Positions 5,262-6,764 of a DNA stretch of 6,764 nt are shown here, piece by piece. Location: contig JODI01000170.1 in assembly GCA_000720805.1 (NCBI GenBank), forward strand, positions 1 to 6,764. Direction: 5' to 3'. The DNA comes from Streptomyces violaceoruber (GTDB taxonomy: Bacteria; Actinomycetota; Actinomycetes; Streptomycetales; Streptomycetaceae). The stretch's first letter is position 1, and the number at the start of each line of letters is the position of its first letter. A model generated the notes under the pieces. The model made no database searches, was not told where the DNA came from, and saw only the letters and a program-made list of their open reading frames with translations. The position numbers and the translations under genes were made by a program.

Positions 5262-6440
5262 ATGGCAGCAGGACGAGAGCGGCGCGCGGAAGCCGAGACG
5301 TTCACGGCCCGGTTGAAGATGCAGTGGCACCGGGCTCGCGTCGGCCTGCGCAGAAGCGCCGTGGACTACTTCCGCGGCGACGGCTCGGACTGGGTCGCGC
5401 TGGTCGGCCTGTTCATCACCGTGCCCCTGATCACGGCCGCCACACTCATGAACTCGGTGTGGTGCTCGCCGGCCGTCCTGGTCCTGCCGATCGTCGCGGG
5501 CGGCCTGCTGCTGCGCCCGGCGAGCCTGCTCGGCCTGTACGCGGCGGCGGCCACCGCCCTGATCGTGGAGTCGGTGCAGCTGGGCCCGTACACCGAGGGC
5601 CCCTCCCGGGTCACCCCCGGCATCGTCCTGGTGGTCGCGGCCTGCGGTTTCTTCGGACTGCTGATCGCGCAGTTCCGCAGCCGGGTCGGCGTGCCCTGGC
5701 GGCGCGGCGGCACCATGCTCTTCGACCTGCGCGAACGCATCCGCGTCCAGAGCAAGCTCCCTCCGCTCCCGCAGGGCTGGCACCGCGAGATGGCGCTGCG
5801 CCCGGCGGGCGGCCAGTCGTTCTCCGGTGACTTCGTCGTCGCGGCCCGGACGAACGGCGGCCGCACCCTGGAGGTCGTCCTGACGGACGTGTCCGGCAAG
5901 GGCATGGACGCCGGCTCCCGGGCCCTGCTGCTGTCCGGCGCCTTCGGCGGCCTGCTGGGCTCGCTCCCCCCGCACGCCTTCCTCCCCGCCGCGAACGGCT
6001 ACCTGCTCCGCCAGGACTGGGACGAGGGCTTCGCGACCTCGATCCACATGGTCCTGGACCTCGACTCCGGCGACTACGAGCTGTACTCCGCGGGCCACCC
6101 GCCGGGGCTCCAGCTCAGCGCGGGCAGCGGCCGCTGGGAGGAGAAGACCGCCGAGGGCCCGCTGCTGGGGGTGTACGACGGCGCCCAGTTCGACCCGGTG
6201 AAGGGCACGCTCCGCCCCGGGGACGTGCTGATGCTGTTCACGGACGGTCTGGTGGAGACGTCCGACCGCGACATAGTCGAGGGCATAGACCGCCTCACCG
6301 GCGAGGCCGACCGCTACGTCGCCGGCGGCTTCCACGGAGCGGCCTGGCACCTGATCGAGGCGGTGGCGAAGGACGTCAACGACGACCGGGCGCTGCTGCT
6401 GATCTGCCGAGAGGGCCCGACGGCCGCGGCCACCCGCTGA
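5262..6440 (+). CDS. Membrane-anchored PP2C/SpoIIE-type protein serine phosphatase
   Basis: The 392-residue protein starts with a basic N-terminal tail (1-42) followed by four hydrophobic segments at about 43-62, 66-85, 88-104 and 118-137, which place both ends in the cytoplasm. The C-terminal half (about 165-385) is a PP2C-family SpoIIE domain: SGD at 188-190, TDVSGKGMDAGSRALLL at 208-224, SAGHPPGL at 276-283, LFTDGLVET at 325-333 and NDDRALLLI at 373-381. Asp190, Asp209, Asp328 and Asp375 are the expected metal ligands, so it should be an active Mn/Mg-dependent phosphatase. Relatives dephosphorylate anti-anti-sigma factors in partner-switching systems; no anti-sigma or STAS gene is visible here, so the substrate is open. 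There is no PAS, GAF or HATPase domain, so any sensing would have to go through the membrane part. The ATG overlaps an upstream TAA (TAATG). Confidence 0.93.
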   Translation: MAAGRERRAEAETFTARLKMQWHRARVGLRRSAVDYFRGDGSDWVALVGLFITVPLITAATLMNSVWCSPAVLVLPIVAGGLLLRPASLLGLYAAAATALIVESVQLGPYTEGPSRVTPGIVLVVAACGFFGLLIAQFRSRVGVPWRRGGTMLFDLRERIRVQSKLPPLPQGWHREMALRPAGGQSFSGDFVVAARTNGGRTLEVVLTDVSGKGMDAGSRALLLSGAFGGLLGSLPPHAFLPAANGYLLRQDWDEGFATSIHMVLDLDSGDYELYSAGHPPGLQLSAGSGRWEEKTAEGPLLGVYDGAQFDPVKGTLRPGDVLMLFTDGLVETSDRDIVEGIDRLTGEADRYVAGGFHGAAWHLIEAVAKDVNDDRALLLICREGPTAAATR

Positions 6441-6441
6441 A

Positions 6442-6459
6442 CCCGACGTACTTATCGGG
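6442..6459 (+). terminator. Weak hairpin after the phosphatase gene
   Basis: CCCGA (6442-6446) and TCGGG (6455-6459) can form a 5-bp stem with an 8-nt loop directly after the stop codon. A 4-bp stem GCGG/CCGC (6459-6471) follows. Both are short and there is no T-run, so termination here is only a possibility. Confidence 0.25.
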
Positions 6460-6532
6460 CGGTTCGTCCGCATACGCCTCCCTGATTCGGTCATGGCTCT
6501 GTGCTGTCTCTGTAACTGCGTTCAGTTCTCGA

Positions 6533-6562
6533 TTGCCTGAGCGATCCGGGAGTTGGTAGAGA
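6533..6562 (+). promoter_or_regulatory. Probable promoter for the WXG100-type gene
   Basis: TTGCCT (6533-6538) and TAGAGA (6557-6562) are 18 nt apart in the non-coding stretch 6441-6605, which is visibly richer in A and T than the flanking genes. Transcription would begin near 6570, leaving a leader of about 40 nt containing the GGGGGAGG ribosome-binding site at 6597-6604. This suggests the last gene is transcribed separately from the phosphatase gene. Confidence 0.45.
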
Positions 6563-6608
6563 TGAGATGCGTACGATGTGACTCTCAGGACCCAACGGGG
6601 GAGGCGTG

Positions 6609-6764
6609 ATGAAGTTCGACATGGGTGCGCAGACGCTGTCGCAGCTGCAGCGCGATTCAAGGGGCTCGAGTGATGATCTCGGCTCGCTGATCCGGCAGTT
6701 GGTGCAGGCGGCGACGCCGCTGGAGGGCAAGTTCAACGGCTCGGGCCGAGCGATGTTCGACCAG
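6609..6764 (+). CDS. WXG100/ESX-type small protein (3'-truncated)
   Basis: Fifty-two codons are visible before the window ends. The start is ATG at 6609, or GTG one codon earlier (6606). GGGGGAGG at 6597-6604 leaves 4 nt to the ATG and only 1 to the GTG, so ATG is preferred. The product begins MKFDMGAQTLSQL, continues as an amphipathic helix (about 7-36) and reaches LEGKFNGSGRAMF at 38-50. The position and spacing of FNG (42-44) match the helix-turn-helix WXG hairpin of WXG100 proteins of about 100 residues, with Phe in place of Trp. Such proteins form four-helix dimers and are usually exported by a type VII (ESX) system. No secretion gene is in view; the partner, if any, would be expected just downstream. 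Confidence 0.75.
   Translation, partial: MKFDMGAQTLSQLQRDSRGSSDDLGSLIRQLVQAATPLEGKFNGSGRAMFDQ

Noticed and set aside
3532..5262. Plus-strand frame of 576 codons ending at the phosphatase start
   Set aside because: It is mostly antisense to the Eis-like gene and Pro/Arg-rich. Only its overlap (TAATG) with the phosphatase start is of interest.
5098..5262. Possible 54-codon leader peptide beginning MDHAYQG before the phosphatase gene
   Set aside because: It has no ribosome-binding site, no recognisable peptide features and no clear codon bias. Only the stop/start overlap supports it, so it is kept as a hypothesis in the findings and not called as a gene.
5259..6494. Minus-strand frame of 411 codons opposite the phosphatase gene
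   Set aside because: It is an antisense shadow of a protein with all PP2C motifs; its own translation is low-complexity.

Overview
The window looks like a chromosomal stretch from a high-GC actinomycete, most likely Streptomyces or a close relative. The evidence is the very GC-rich third codon positions, long antisense shadow frames, GTG as well as ATG starts, HrdB-type promoter hexamers (TTGAGC/TAGCAT, TAGGGT), and protein families in their actinobacterial versions: a cysteine-less RpiB, a MPEGHT-type Nei glycosylase, an Eis-like acetyltransferase, a membrane-bound SpoIIE-type phosphatase and a WXG100 protein. There is no mobile element, CRISPR array, tRNA or rRNA.

Layout, left to right: (1) positions 2-655, + strand, the 3' end of a gene for a single-pass membrane protein with an extracytoplasmic C-terminal domain, possibly the tail of a Ser/Thr kinase. 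(2) A 75-nt convergent spacer built from a 20-nt tandem repeat and an 18-bp palindrome. (3) 731-2191, - strand, a 12-TM amino acid permease of the APC superfamily. (4) A divergent control region (2192-2405) with an AT-rich island, a probable promoter and two inverted repeats. (5) rpiB (2406-2891) and a Nei-family DNA glycosylase (2972-3781), both +, probably co-transcribed across an 80-nt spacer that carries a 9-nt periodic repeat. (6) A convergent hairpin terminator at 3793-3820. (7) 3832-5061, - strand, an Eis-like GNAT acetyltransferase. (8) A divergent region with an operator-like repeat cluster and a possible leaderless promoter. (9) 5262-6440, +, a membrane-anchored PP2C/SpoIIE phosphatase. 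(10) A promoter region and the 5' end of a WXG100/ESX-type gene (6606/6609 to the window edge).

The genes do not form one pathway. The strongest functional link is the rpiB-nei pair, which from memory is also adjacent in Mycobacterium tuberculosis (Rv2465c-Rv2464c): a pentose-phosphate isomerase next to an oxidative base-damage repair enzyme. The permease, the acetyltransferase and the phosphatase each have their own control region. I see no convincing new multi-gene system. The most interesting signals are small: repeat-built spacers, an operator-like cluster before the phosphatase, and an FNG variant of the WXG motif in the truncated last gene.
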